This document shows positions 18,899-28,796 of a stretch of DNA of 64,000 nt, in pieces. Every line of letters begins with the position of its first letter. Within the stretch, counting starts at the first letter, position 1. A program made the translations under genes and the position numbers. Origin of the DNA: Candidatus Lachnoclostridium pullistercoris (lineage in GTDB: Bacteria; Bacillota; Clostridia; Lachnospirales; Lachnospiraceae); the NCBI GenBank assembly GCA_019119775.1, contig DWWL01000049.1, positions 1 to 64,000 on the forward strand, read 5' to 3'. The notes beneath the pieces are model-generated. The model was not told where the DNA came from, made no database searches, and saw nothing but the letters and a program-made list of their open reading frames with translations.

Positions 18899-19813
18899 TG
18901 TCAGATAGGGGTGATGTGCCCAGTAGTCTATGGAAAGCTGGATAAAGTCGTTGGCGGCCCGCATCTGGTAGGCGCCTTTTTTATATACGGCGGCCAGTTC
19001 CCAGGACGGCCGGGAAGGCAGATAAAAATAAGCGATATCCGGGTCCGGAGCCGCGTAGGTGGCAGGGATGATGGTGCAGCCGATGCGGCGCTTGGCGATG
19101 GAGCGCAGGGTGTAGTTGCTGGCGGACTCAAACAGAATGTCCGGGGCGTATCCGGCCTCCTTAAAGAGCGGGTTGATCAGGCTGCGCATGGTGGAGCCTT
19201 TCCTCATCAGTACAAAACGGTCATTTTTAAAGTACTCCAGGCTGATGGTGGTGAAAGGCTCTCCCGGAGCGGCTGCCTGGGCTGCCATGGGATGGTTCCC
19301 GGGGATGGCCAGCACCAGATCTTCGGAGAGGATGTGGACGTACTCGTAGACGGACCGGTCCCGCTCCGTGATGGTGATAAAACCGAGATCCAGATATCCC
19401 TTGGAGATGCGGGACAGCTGCTCGCTCACGCCGATCTCCAGCGGCTCAATGGTGATCCGGGGATACCGGGAGTAAAATGCCGGGTATATGCTCATAAACA
19501 TGGGAATGCCCCGCTCCGGAGTCAGGCCGATGCGGAGAGTTCCCGTTTTGTTGTCGGCCATGTCGTTGAGAATATTGTAGGCTTCATGCTTCAGCCGAAG
19601 GATCTTCCTGGCGTAGGAGACGTAGACGTGGCCGGCCTCTGTCAGCCGGAAATCATTTTTGGAGCGGTGGAACAGCTGGATTCCCAGCTCCGATTCCAGC
19701 TTTAAAAGCTGCTGGTTCAAGCCGGACTGAGTGATAAACAGGCGCTCCGCCGCCCGCGTGATGCTGTTTTCCTCGGCGATCATGACAATATACTCCAGCT
19801 GTTTCAGATCCAT
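18887..19813 (-). CDS. LysR family transcriptional regulator
   Basis: MDLKQLEYIVMIAEENSITRAAERLFITQSGLNQQLLKLE HTH; start trimmed. Confidence 0.93.
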   Translation of the reverse strand: MDLKQLEYIVMIAEENSITRAAERLFITQSGLNQQLLKLESELGIQLFHRSKNDFRLTEAGHVYVSYARKILRLKHEAYNILNDMADNKTGTLRIGLTPERGIPMFMSIYPAFYSRYPRITIEPLEIGVSEQLSRISKGYLDLGFITITERDRSVYEYVHILSEDLVLAIPGNHPMAAQAAAPGEPFTTISLEYFKNDRFVLMRKGSTMRSLINPLFKEAGYAPDILFESASNYTLRSIAKRRIGCTIIPATYAAPDPDIAYFYLPSRPSWELAAVYKKGAYQMRAANDFIQLSIDYWAHHPYLTEEP

Positions 19814-20027
19814 AATTCCTTCCCCCTTATTCACTTCTTACTATTTTAAGGGAAGATGAGGAGAAAAACAAGGCGGTATTTTCCCGCGGCCGGAGATGCT
19901 TTTTACGGTGCATATATGCAAATAAAATGTATAAATATTTCCTCCTGGAATAAAAAACAGGCCAAAACTATATAATATTTATAAAATATTGTAGGAAAAA
20001 CGGAGAAAAATTGTTGATAAATCACTA

Positions 20028-20056
20028 TTTACAAATTCATAAATATACAGTATAGT
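20028..20056 (+). promoter_or_regulatory. promoter of the amino-acid ABC operon
   Basis: TTTACA-N17-TATAGT. Confidence 0.65.
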
Positions 20057-20109
20057 GTTTAAAAGACAAAAAACAGCGAAGAGATTTATGTATGAGGAGG
20101 ATATGAATT

Positions 20110-20937
20110 ATGAAGAAAGCGATTGCATTGGCGGCTATCGGACTGGCACTTGTTTCTGCAGCGGGATGCAGCGGCGGAAAAGAAGAGAATAAACTGGAAA
20201 CGATCAAGGAGAAGGGCGTGCTGGTGATGGCTACCAGCCCGGATTTTGCCCCCATGGAGTTCCAGGACGTAAGCTCCGGCGAGACGAAGTATCTGGGATC
20301 TGAGATCGAACTTGGAAAATATATCGCAGAGCAGATGGGAGTGGAGCTGCAGCTGGAGGCCATGGATTTCTCCGCAGTTGAGGCGGCGATCAGCACCGGC
20401 AAGGTGGACATCGCGATCTCCGGTTTTGCGAAGACTCCGGACAGAGAGGAAAACATGGGCCTGTCCCACTACTACAAGGCAGAGAGCTCAGACGGAAAGG
20501 ACCAGGGACTTCTGGTGCTGAAGGACAAAGCGGATCAGTTCAAGACGGCGGAGGATTTCAGCGGCAAGAAGGTAGCGGCTCAGAACGGAGCGCTGCAGCA
20601 GAACCTGGTGACGGAACAGCTTCCGGATGCTGAGATGGAAGTAATCACCAGCATCAACGACGGCATCATGATGCTGACCACGGGAAAAGTGGATGCTGTG
20701 GCTGTAGCGGATTCTGTAGGCGAGGCTTATGTGGAGAACTATCCGGAGCTGGCAATGTCCGATTTCTATTTTGAGTATGAGTCCCAGGGCAACGTGGTTG
20801 CAGTGACCAAGGGACAGGATGAGCTGCTGGCAGAGGTCAACCGCATTATCGACGAGGTGAACGAGAAGGGCCTTTACAAGCAGTGGTGGGATGAAGCAGT
20901 AGAGCAGGCAAACGCTCTCGGCCTGACCCAGCAGTAA
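20110..20937 (+). CDS. polar amino-acid ABC transporter substrate-binding lipoprotein
   Basis: lipobox VSAAGC; SBP family 3 pattern. Confidence 0.93.
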   Translation: MKKAIALAAIGLALVSAAGCSGGKEENKLETIKEKGVLVMATSPDFAPMEFQDVSSGETKYLGSEIELGKYIAEQMGVELQLEAMDFSAVEAAISTGKVDIAISGFAKTPDREENMGLSHYYKAESSDGKDQGLLVLKDKADQFKTAEDFSGKKVAAQNGALQQNLVTEQLPDAEMEVITSINDGIMMLTTGKVDAVAVADSVGEAYVENYPELAMSDFYFEYESQGNVVAVTKGQDELLAEVNRIIDEVNEKGLYKQWWDEAVEQANALGLTQQ

Positions 20938-20955
20938 TAAAAGGAGGATATTTCT

Positions 20956-21636
20956 GTGATTGACAACATTATAAAAGTATGGAACGGGTACTGGAACCTG
21001 TTCCTCACAGGCTTGGGATACACCCTGCTCCTCAGCTTTATCACCGTGCTGGCGGGCTGTATCATCGGATTCTTCCTGGCGCTCATGAGGATGAGCAAGT
21101 GGAAGATCGGCAACGTGAAGCCGCTGTCCGCGGTTGTGGGAGTTTTCGTGGAGATCGTCCGCGGCACCCCCCTTCTGCTCCAGCTGTACTTCTTCTACTT
21201 CCTGCTCCCGGATCTTCTCTACTTCTGGGAGCCCAGCAAATTTACATGTATCACCATCGCTCTCTGCTTAAACTCTGCAGCTTATGTGTCGGAGATCATC
21301 CGTGCCGGCATTCAGGCAGTGGATAGGGGACAGACGGAGGCAGCCCGCAGCCTTGGCTTAAACAGCCATCAGGCTATGGTGCATGTGGTGATGCCCCAGG
21401 CGGTGAAGAATATTCTTCCGGCTCTGTGCAACGAGTTTGTTACCATGATCAAGGAGACGTCCCTGGCGTCCACATTCTTTGTGGGCGAGCTGATGACTCA
21501 GTACAAGTCCATTTCCGGCGCTCTGTACCTGACCATTGAGCCCCTGATCATCGTCGGCGTCATCTACTTCGTGGTGACGTTCAGCCTGTCAAAATGTGTG
21601 CTGGCAATGGAAAGGAGGATGAGAGCAGGTGACTGA
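20956..21636 (+). CDS. amino-acid ABC transporter permease (His/Glu/Gln family)
   Basis: [40 protein letters not shown]. Confidence 0.93.
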   Translation: MIDNIIKVWNGYWNLFLTGLGYTLLLSFITVLAGCIIGFFLALMRMSKWKIGNVKPLSAVVGVFVEIVRGTPLLLQLYFFYFLLPDLLYFWEPSKFTCITIALCLNSAAYVSEIIRAGIQAVDRGQTEAARSLGLNSHQAMVHVVMPQAVKNILPALCNEFVTMIKETSLASTFFVGELMTQYKSISGALYLTIEPLIIVGVIYFVVTFSLSKCVLAMERRMRAGD

Positions 21637-22372
21637 CAATAAAGAACTGTTAAAGGTAGAAAATTTACATAAAAAATTCGGCGATCTCCATGTGCTGAAG
21701 GGGGTGAGCGAGACAGTCTCCCAGGGGGAGGTTGTCTCCATCATCGGACCGTCCGGCGGCGGAAAGAGTACATTTCTCCGCTGCCTGAACCTTCTGGAGA
21801 TCCCGGATGAGGGCAAGATCTATTTTGAGGGAGTGGACATCACGGACAAGAGCGTGAACATCAACATCCATCGTCAGAAGATGGGAATGGTGTTCCAGCA
21901 CTTCAACGTGTTCCCCAACATGACGGTGGGCAAGAACATTACCATGGCCCCCGTTCTTTTAGGAAAGAAGTCTCAGAAAGAGGCGGACGAGATGGCCAAG
22001 GAGCTGTTAAGCCGCGTGGGGCTTCTGGATAAGATCAATGAGTATCCGAAGCGTCTTTCCGGCGGACAGAAACAGCGTCTGGCCATCGTGCGCGCCCTGG
22101 CTATGGAGCCGGACGTGATGCTGTTTGACGAGCCCACCTCCGCTCTGGACCCGGAGATGGTAGGCGAGGTGCTGGCGGTAATCAAGGAGCTGGTAAAGAC
22201 GGGAATGACCACGGTGATCGTGACTCACGAGATGGGCTTTGCCAGAGAGGTTTCTGACCGGGTGTTCTTCATGGACGGCGGCATCATCGCGGAGAAGGGA
22301 ACGCCGGAAGAGATCTTTGGAAATCCCCAGAATCCCAGAACGAAGGAATTCCTGGGAAAAGTGCTGTATTAA
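21629..22372 (+). CDS. amino-acid ABC transporter ATP-binding protein
   Basis: [30 protein letters not shown]. Confidence 0.94.
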   Translation: MTDNKELLKVENLHKKFGDLHVLKGVSETVSQGEVVSIIGPSGGGKSTFLRCLNLLEIPDEGKIYFEGVDITDKSVNINIHRQKMGMVFQHFNVFPNMTVGKNITMAPVLLGKKSQKEADEMAKELLSRVGLLDKINEYPKRLSGGQKQRLAIVRALAMEPDVMLFDEPTSALDPEMVGEVLAVIKELVKTGMTTVIVTHEMGFAREVSDRVFFMDGGIIAEKGTPEEIFGNPQNPRTKEFLGKVLY

Positions 22373-22487
22373 TAATAAGGATGAGCGCTCATTTGTCAGC
22401 GCGTGACGAGAAGAAAGCTGCCGCCGGCCGCTGCCACAGAAGAAGCGGCGCCCGGCGGCAGATACTTTATAACAGGAAGGAGGAGCA

Positions 22488-23936
22488 TTGATGGATAAGA
22501 AAGAGTTTTTGGACTACATTGATGAAAAAAAAGACGTGATCACAGATGTCTCAGATAAGATTTGGGAGTACGCGGAGCTGTCCCTGATGGAGTTTAAGTC
22601 CGCGAAGCTGTACTGTGAGGTGCTGGAGAAGGAAGGATTTCAGGTGGAGACTCCTGTGGCCGGGATTGAGACGGCCTTTAAGGCGTCCTACGGCTCCGGC
22701 AGACCGGTGATCGGAATCCTGGGAGAATATGACGCCCTCAGCGGACTTTCCCAGAAAGCCGGCGCCACCGAGAGAGAGGAACTGGTTCCCAACGGCTGCG
22801 GCCACGGCTGCGGCCACAATATGCTGGGCGCCGGCGCCATGGCAGCGGCTTTTGCGGTGAAGAAATATCTGGAGAAGAAGGGAGACGGCCACGGAACCGT
22901 TATCTTCTACGGCTGCCCTGGAGAGGAAGGCGGCGCCTCCAAGGCATTTATGGCCAGAGACGGCGTGTGGAAGGAGCTGGACGCGGCGATCACCTGGCAT
23001 CCTTCAGATGTAAACCAGGTGACCAGCGGCACCTGCAACTCCTGTATCCAGACGGAATACATTTTTAAGGGAGTGGCCTCCCACGCGGCAGGCGCTCCGG
23101 AGTTCGGCCGTTCCGCTCTGGACGCGGTGGAAGTTATGAACATGGGCGTGCAGTTCTTGAGAGAGCACATGCCGGATTCTGCCAGAATCCACTACGCCAT
23201 CACCGACGCCGGCGGAAATTCTCCGAACGTGGTGCAGCCCCACGCCAGAGTGCTCTATATGGTGCGCTCTATGCTGGCAAAGGACGCTCTGGCACTGCAG
23301 GCCAGAGTGGACAAGATCGCTCAGGCGGCGGCCATGATGACAGAGACGGAAGTGAAGAAGCAGTTTATTGACGGCTGTTCCAATACGGTGCCCAACAAGG
23401 TGCTGGAGCAGCTTCTGTGGGATAATTTCAACGAGGTGGGCGTGCCGTCCTATACGCCTGAGGAATTTGACTACGCGAAGAAGATCATGGATTCCTATGA
23501 GATGAAGAGCGACAGCCTGCCTGGGGCAGCCTGCGACGAGGATGCGGACATCGCGGCGTTTGTGGATGAGAAGACGGAGCACGGCACCCGCCCCTTAAAC
23601 GACTTCCTGATTCCCTACCACTACAGCGAGAAGCAGAGAGCCGGCTCCACAGACGTGGGCGATGTCAGCTGGCTGACGCCCACCGCGCAGATCAACGTTG
23701 CCTCCTTCGTGTCGAAGGCGCCGGGCCACAGCTGGCAGAACGTCTCCTGCGGCCATACTTCCATCGGCCACAAGAGCGTGATCACCGCCGGAAAAGTTCT
23801 GGCTGCCACGGCCATGGATCTGTTTGAGAAGCCGGAGATCCTGAAGGCGGCGAAGGCGGAATTTGAGAAAAAGGCAGCGGGCGGATATTACTGCCCCGTT
23901 CCGGAAGACGCCGTTCCGGTGGTGCCTGGACAGTAG
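22488..23936 (+). CDS. M20 family amidohydrolase, AbgB-like (p-aminobenzoyl-glutamate hydrolase subunit B type)
   Basis: GILGEYDALSGLSQKAGA, NGCGHGCGHNMLGAG, GSTDVGDVSW typical of AbgB. Confidence 0.88.
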   Translation: MMDKKEFLDYIDEKKDVITDVSDKIWEYAELSLMEFKSAKLYCEVLEKEGFQVETPVAGIETAFKASYGSGRPVIGILGEYDALSGLSQKAGATEREELVPNGCGHGCGHNMLGAGAMAAAFAVKKYLEKKGDGHGTVIFYGCPGEEGGASKAFMARDGVWKELDAAITWHPSDVNQVTSGTCNSCIQTEYIFKGVASHAAGAPEFGRSALDAVEVMNMGVQFLREHMPDSARIHYAITDAGGNSPNVVQPHARVLYMVRSMLAKDALALQARVDKIAQAAAMMTETEVKKQFIDGCSNTVPNKVLEQLLWDNFNEVGVPSYTPEEFDYAKKIMDSYEMKSDSLPGAACDEDADIAAFVDEKTEHGTRPLNDFLIPYHYSEKQRAGSTDVGDVSWLTPTAQINVASFVSKAPGHSWQNVSCGHTSIGHKSVITAGKVLAATAMDLFEKPEILKAAKAEFEKKAAGGYYCPVPEDAVPVVPGQ

Positions 23937-23945
23937 AAAAATGCG

Positions 23946-23980
23946 GAGCAGACTGCCGTAAAGGCGGTCTGCTCGTTTTG
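23946..23980 (+). terminator. intrinsic terminator
   Basis: GAGCAGACTGCC / GGCGGTCTGCTC + TTTT. Confidence 0.85.
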
Positions 23981-24235
23981 ATTAGCGGGAAATTTCCCAC
24001 ATAATCGTTAAAAAAATAACACTATCAATGGGAGTTCGGGGAGATTTTTCAGCTGGAAAACCGGTTTTCCGCGCTTCATTCCGGCGGCCGGCCTTAAATT
24101 TTTTAAGATTGGTTGCAGAGGTTTCCCGTTCCGTTTAAAATAGATATAACTGCAGAACTGCCTTCAGAGAGGAGAAAAAGGTAAAAATAACCAAAAAATC
24201 CGCTGGTTCCTGTGAAATATCCACAAACCCCACAA

Positions 24236-24264
24236 TTGACATTTTTTTAACGGTAATATATAAT
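24236..24264 (+). promoter_or_regulatory. consensus promoter of adhE
   Basis: TTGACA-N17-TATAAT, exact consensus. Confidence 0.85.
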
Positions 24265-24332
24265 TAAAATCGTTAAATAAATAACGAAGAAACAAATAAC
24301 CATCATAAAAACAATCAGTAGGAGGATGAATC

Positions 24333-26945
24333 ATGGCAAAGGAAAAGACCGTACAGGTACCAGAAATCATCGACAATGTGGATGCTCTGGTTGCGAAGAT
24401 GAAGGCGATGAGAGAAGCCCAGAAAGTATTCGCAACTTATACCCAGGAGCAGGTAGACAAGATCTTTTATGAGGCAGCAAAGGCAGCGAACCAGCAGAGA
24501 ATCCCGTTGGCAAAGATGGCGGTCGAGGAGACCGGCATGGGCGTTGTGGAAGACAAGATCATCAAGAACCACTATGCAGCAGAGTACATTTACAACGCTT
24601 ACAAGAATGTGAAGACCTGCGGAGTGATCGAGGAGGACAAGGCGTTCGGAATCAAGAAGATCGCTGAGCCTCTGGGACTGATCGCTGCGGTTATTCCCAC
24701 CACGAACCCGACTTCTACTGCGATCTTTAAATGTCTGATCGCGTTAAAGACCAGAAACGCCATCATCATCTCCCCCCATCCCCGTGCAAAGAAGTGCACC
24801 ATCGCGGCGGCGAAGGTTGTGCTGGACGCGGCTGTGAAGGCAGGAGCTCCCGAGGGCATCATCGGATGGATCGACGTTCCCAGCCTGGATCTGACCAACG
24901 AGGTTATGAGAAGCTCTGACACGATCCTGGCAACCGGCGGCCCCGGCATGGTAAGAAGTGCTTACTCTTCCGGAAAACCGGCTCTGGGCGTAGGCGCCGG
25001 CAACACCCCGGTGATCATCGATGACACGGCAGATGTGAGACTGGCTGTAAACTCCATCATCCACTCCAAGACTTTCGACAACGGCATGATCTGTGCTTCC
25101 GAGCAGTCTGTGACCGTTCTGGAGCCGGTGTACGACGCGGTGAAGAAAGAGTTCCAGGCCAGAGGCTGCTACTTCTTAAAGCCGGATGAGCTGGACAAAG
25201 TGAGAAAGACTATTATCATCAACGGCGCTGTAAACGCCAAGATCGTAGGCCAGCCGGCAGCAAAGATCGCCGCTATGGCAGGCGTGACCGTTCCGGAGAC
25301 CACAAAGATCCTGATCGGCGAGGTAGAGTCTGTAGACATTTCCGAGGAGTTCGCTCATGAGAAGCTGAGCCCGGTTCTGGCAATGTACAAGGCAAAGACC
25401 TTCGACGAGGCTCTTGAGAAAGCTGAGAGACTGGTAGCTGACGGCGGTTACGGACATACGTCTTCCTTATATATCAACGTAAACGAGAAAGAGAAAATGG
25501 CTAAGCATGCGGCTGCCATGAAGACCTGCCGTATTCTGATCAATACTCCTTCTTCCCAGGGCGGTATCGGAGATCTGTACAACTTCAAGCTCACTCCGTC
25601 TCTTACCCTTGGATGCGGTTCCTGGGGCGGCAACTCCGTTTCCGAGAACGTGGGCATCAAGCATTTGCTGAACATCAAGACAGTTGCGGAGAGGAGAGAG
25701 AATATGCTGTGGTTCAGAACACCTCAGAAGGTATACTTCAAGAAAGGCTGCATGCCGGTAGCGCTCAACGAGCTGAGAGACGTGCTGGGCAAGAAGAGAG
25801 CATTCCTGGTAACAGACAGCTTCTTATATATGAATGGATATACCAAGCCGATCACTGACAAGTTAGACGAGCTGGGAATCGTTTACACCACCTTCTCCGA
25901 TGTTCAGCCTGACCCGACCCTGGCAAACGCACAGGCCGGCGCAAAGGCTATGGACGCTTTCAAGCCGGATGTGATCATCGCTTTAGGCGGCGGTTCCGCT
26001 ATGGACGCGGCAAAGATCATGTGGGTAATGTATGAGCATCCGGAAGTGGATTTCCAGGATATGGCAATGCGCTTCATGGATATCCGGAAGCGTGTATACA
26101 CCTTCCCGAAGATGGGTGAGAAGGCTTACTTCGTAGCAATCCCCACCTCCTCCGGTACCGGTTCTGAGGTAACTCCTTTCGCCGTTATCACCGATCAGGA
26201 AAGCGGAGTGAAGTACCCGCTGGCTGACTACGAGCTTCTTCCCAACATGGCAATCGTGGACACCGACAACATGATGAGCCAGCCCAAGGGCCTGACCAGC
26301 GCATCCGGTGTGGACGTTCTGACCCACGCTCTGGAGGCATATGCGTCCATTATGGCAACGGATTACACCGACGGCCTTGCGTTAAAGGCAATGAAGAACG
26401 TGTTTGACTACCTGCCCACCGCTTACAATGACGGCAGCAATGTGGAAGCCCGCCAGAAGATGGCAGACGCATCCTGTATGGCTGGTATGGCATTTGCCAA
26501 CGCTTTCCTGGGACTGTGCCACTCCATGGCTCACAAGCTGGGCGCTTACCATCACCTGCCCCACGGCGTTGCCAACGCCCTGTTAATCTCCATGATCGTG
26601 GAGTACAACTCCGCGGATGTTCCCACCAAGATGGGTACCTTCCCGCAGTATGAGTATCCCCATGCAAAGGCAAGATACGCAGAGTGCGCACGTTTCTGCG
26701 GCATTCAGGCCAAGGATGACGACGAGGCTGTGAAGAAGCTGATCGAGAAGATCGAGGACTTAAAGAAGGCAGTCGGCATTAAAGCCACCATTAAGGATTA
26801 CGGTGTGGATGAGAAGTATTTCCTGGATACCCTGGATGAGATGGTTGAGAACGCATTTGACGATCAGTGTACCGGCGCCAACCCCAGATATCCGTTGATG
26901 AGTGAGATCAAGGAGATGTACCTGAGAGCTTACTACGGCAAATAA
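24333..26945 (+). CDS. adhE: bifunctional acetaldehyde-CoA/alcohol dehydrogenase
   Basis: N-terminal aldehyde dehydrogenase plus C-terminal Fe-ADH (GGGSAMDAAK, HSMAHKLGAYHHLPHG). Confidence 0.97.
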   Translation: MAKEKTVQVPEIIDNVDALVAKMKAMREAQKVFATYTQEQVDKIFYEAAKAANQQRIPLAKMAVEETGMGVVEDKIIKNHYAAEYIYNAYKNVKTCGVIEEDKAFGIKKIAEPLGLIAAVIPTTNPTSTAIFKCLIALKTRNAIIISPHPRAKKCTIAAAKVVLDAAVKAGAPEGIIGWIDVPSLDLTNEVMRSSDTILATGGPGMVRSAYSSGKPALGVGAGNTPVIIDDTADVRLAVNSIIHSKTFDNGMICASEQSVTVLEPVYDAVKKEFQARGCYFLKPDELDKVRKTIIINGAVNAKIVGQPAAKIAAMAGVTVPETTKILIGEVESVDISEEFAHEKLSPVLAMYKAKTFDEALEKAERLVADGGYGHTSSLYINVNEKEKMAKHAAAMKTCRILINTPSSQGGIGDLYNFKLTPSLTLGCGSWGGNSVSENVGIKHLLNIKTVAERRENMLWFRTPQKVYFKKGCMPVALNELRDVLGKKRAFLVTDSFLYMNGYTKPITDKLDELGIVYTTFSDVQPDPTLANAQAGAKAMDAFKPDVIIALGGGSAMDAAKIMWVMYEHPEVDFQDMAMRFMDIRKRVYTFPKMGEKAYFVAIPTSSGTGSEVTPFAVITDQESGVKYPLADYELLPNMAIVDTDNMMSQPKGLTSASGVDVLTHALEAYASIMATDYTDGLALKAMKNVFDYLPTAYNDGSNVEARQKMADASCMAGMAFANAFLGLCHSMAHKLGAYHHLPHGVANALLISMIVEYNSADVPTKMGTFPQYEYPHAKARYAECARFCGIQAKDDDEAVKKLIEKIEDLKKAVGIKATIKDYGVDEKYFLDTLDEMVENAFDDQCTGANPRYPLMSEIKEMYLRAYYGK

Positions 26946-26973
26946 ATAAGGGAGAAGGAAAGGAGAACGCAAT

Positions 26974-27726
26974 ATGAAAACAGATAACGTATTGGCAACC
27001 CGCCCCCACAAAGTGATCTACCGGGACGGAGACAAGGTCTGGAAGGTATTTGACGCAAACTATCCGAAGACGGATGTACTGAATGAGGCTTTAAACCAGG
27101 CGAGAGTGGAGGAAACGGGACTTCCCATTCCGAGAGTGCACGGAGTAACGGTAAACGAAGAAGGAAAATGGGCGATCATCTCTGACTATATCGAGGGCGA
27201 GACTCTGGCGGAGAAGATGGCAAAGGATCCGGAGAACGTGGAGAAGTACATGAAGCAGTTTGTGGAGATCCAGCTGGAGATCCATGACAAGACGGCTCCG
27301 CTGCTCAACAAGATGAAAGACAAGATGAGCGTGCGCATCAACAGCTTAAAGGCAGTGAACGCTACCACCCGCTACGAGCTGAGCACCCGTCTGGAGAGCA
27401 TGCCCAAGCACAAGAAAGTGCTTCACGGAGACTACAACCCCACCAACGTGGTGATCGATAAGGACGGAAAATACTACATCCTTGACTGGTCCCATGCGAC
27501 CCAGGGCAACGCCTCCTCAGACGCCGCCACCACCTACCTGCTTCTGACCCTTCAGGATCCGAAGCTGGCGGAGATGTACATGAACATGTTCTGCGACATG
27601 AGCGATACTGCAAAGCAGTACGTGCAGAGATGGCTTCCCATCGTGGCTGCTTCCCGCCTGACGAAGGCAATTCCGGAAGAGAAAGAGCTTCTGGAGAAGT
27701 GGCTGGATGTTGTAGAGTACGAATAA
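26974..27726 (+). CDS. aminoglycoside phosphotransferase/choline kinase-like protein
   Basis: VLHGDYNPTNVVIDKDGKYYILDWSHA kinase catalytic motifs. Confidence 0.85.
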   Translation: MKTDNVLATRPHKVIYRDGDKVWKVFDANYPKTDVLNEALNQARVEETGLPIPRVHGVTVNEEGKWAIISDYIEGETLAEKMAKDPENVEKYMKQFVEIQLEIHDKTAPLLNKMKDKMSVRINSLKAVNATTRYELSTRLESMPKHKKVLHGDYNPTNVVIDKDGKYYILDWSHATQGNASSDAATTYLLLTLQDPKLAEMYMNMFCDMSDTAKQYVQRWLPIVAASRLTKAIPEEKELLEKWLDVVEYE

Positions 27727-27749
27727 AGAAACAGAATATGAATATACGA

Positions 27750-27780
27750 AAACAGGTCCTCTGTCCGAGGACCTGTTTTT
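27750..27780. terminator. intrinsic terminator (bidirectional possible)
   Basis: AAACAGGTCCTC tgtcc GAGGACCTGTTTTT. Confidence 0.88.
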
Positions 27781-27781
27781 G

Positions 27782-28108
27782 TCATATGGACAAATGCTTT
27801 TTCAAAGCATGGATCGTATCCAGAAGGAAACGCTGTTCATTTTCGCTTAGATTCTCAACGGCCCGGCAAAGTTCCTGAAAGGCTTCTGTCTGGGGCTGTT
27901 TTGGTGTGAAGGTATCTTTTCCCACAAGAGTGTCCAGAGAAACATCGAGGGCATCGGCGATCAGTATGGCATTGCCTATTGTGGGACTCTTTTTTCCATT
28001 GATGTAGTCGGACATAAGGGAAGTCTGGATTCCTGTCATCCTACATAAGTCGGCCTGCCTTAATTTTTTTTCATTCAGCAATTTTTTTAAAATTTCCTGA
28101 AAGTTCAT
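27782..28108 (-). CDS. XRE family transcriptional regulator
   Basis: KKLRQADLCRMTGIQTSLMSDYINGKKSPTIGNAILIADALDVSLDTL HTH_3. Confidence 0.9.
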   Translation of the reverse strand: MNFQEILKKLLNEKKLRQADLCRMTGIQTSLMSDYINGKKSPTIGNAILIADALDVSLDTLVGKDTFTPKQPQTEAFQELCRAVENLSENEQRFLLDTIHALKKHLSI

Positions 28109-28160
28109 AATATCCCCCTATTAAATATTAACATTTGTGAGTATTATCGTCAATATTTTA

Positions 28161-28188
28161 TTGACAAAATCACTAAAGTGAATATAAT
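28161..28188 (+). promoter_or_regulatory. promoter with embedded palindrome, divergent from XRE gene
   Basis: TTGACA-N16-TATAAT with TCACTAAAGTGA between the boxes. Confidence 0.65.
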
Positions 28189-28226
28189 ATATAATATAAG
28201 CTCACAAAAGATAGTAAAAAGGGGAG

Positions 28227-28583
28227 ATGAGTATGAAATACCCGAAAATATGGTCTGAAATGAAAGCGGCGGGGATTTCTTTGCCGGCTATGTCTTCCAG
28301 TTTAGGGATTCAAAACGAAATTTTTCGGGATAAGCTGCTTGGAAGAAAAGAATTTACCCTGGCGGAAGTGGAACAGATTGGGGATATTTTAAAATGTTCG
28401 CTGGACTATCTGGTGGATCATGAACGGAAAACAGAAAGTATTCTGAAGATGGGATGTGGACTTGAGAACAAAATCAAAGAAATGGAAAATGTCCGATATA
28501 AGCGTAAAGTTTATATAAAAATCAGGAAAAGGGGGAGATGGATTAAGTACAATATCGTAGATACGGGAAAAGAAAGAAGATGA
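28227..28583 (+). CDS. XRE-like HTH protein with short basic C-terminal extension
   Basis: FTLAEVEQIGDILKCSLDYLVDHE HTH_3-like tail. Confidence 0.6.
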   Translation: MSMKYPKIWSEMKAAGISLPAMSSSLGIQNEIFRDKLLGRKEFTLAEVEQIGDILKCSLDYLVDHERKTESILKMGCGLENKIKEMENVRYKRKVYIKIRKRGRWIKYNIVDTGKERR

Positions 28584-28606
28584 AGAATAAACAGGAAAAG
28601 GGGGTG

Positions 28607-28633
28607 CTGCTGAAAAATCAGCGGAATTTTTTT
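28607..28633 (+). terminator. terminator-like hairpin between HTH gene and permease operon
   Basis: CTGCTG aaaaat CAGCGG followed by AATTTTTTT. Confidence 0.5.
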
Positions 28634-28796
28634 ACATCAATAGTTAAGCTGATTAATTATAATGCAGGTGTATATTGTAGCAGCTTTTCAATAAGAAAAA
28701 TACGCACTGGCTTTATCTCTGGGGGTTGGATGATAGAGCTGGAAAAAGAAAAGCTGCCGTCATTTCGAGAGATCGGAATTATTTGAGGAGGTATTT

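Noticed and set aside
18911-19705. 264-aa plus-strand ORF opposite the LysR gene
   Set aside because: Shadow ORF; the LysR gene on the minus strand has clear HTH homology.
26974-27726. Aminoglycoside resistance gene
   Set aside because: Only the general kinase fold is recognisable; context next to adhE and broad family membership do not support a resistance call.
27782-28583. Prophage regulatory region (divergent XRE genes)
   Set aside because: No phage structural, integrase or lysis genes nearby; the downstream genes are transporters and a PLP enzyme.
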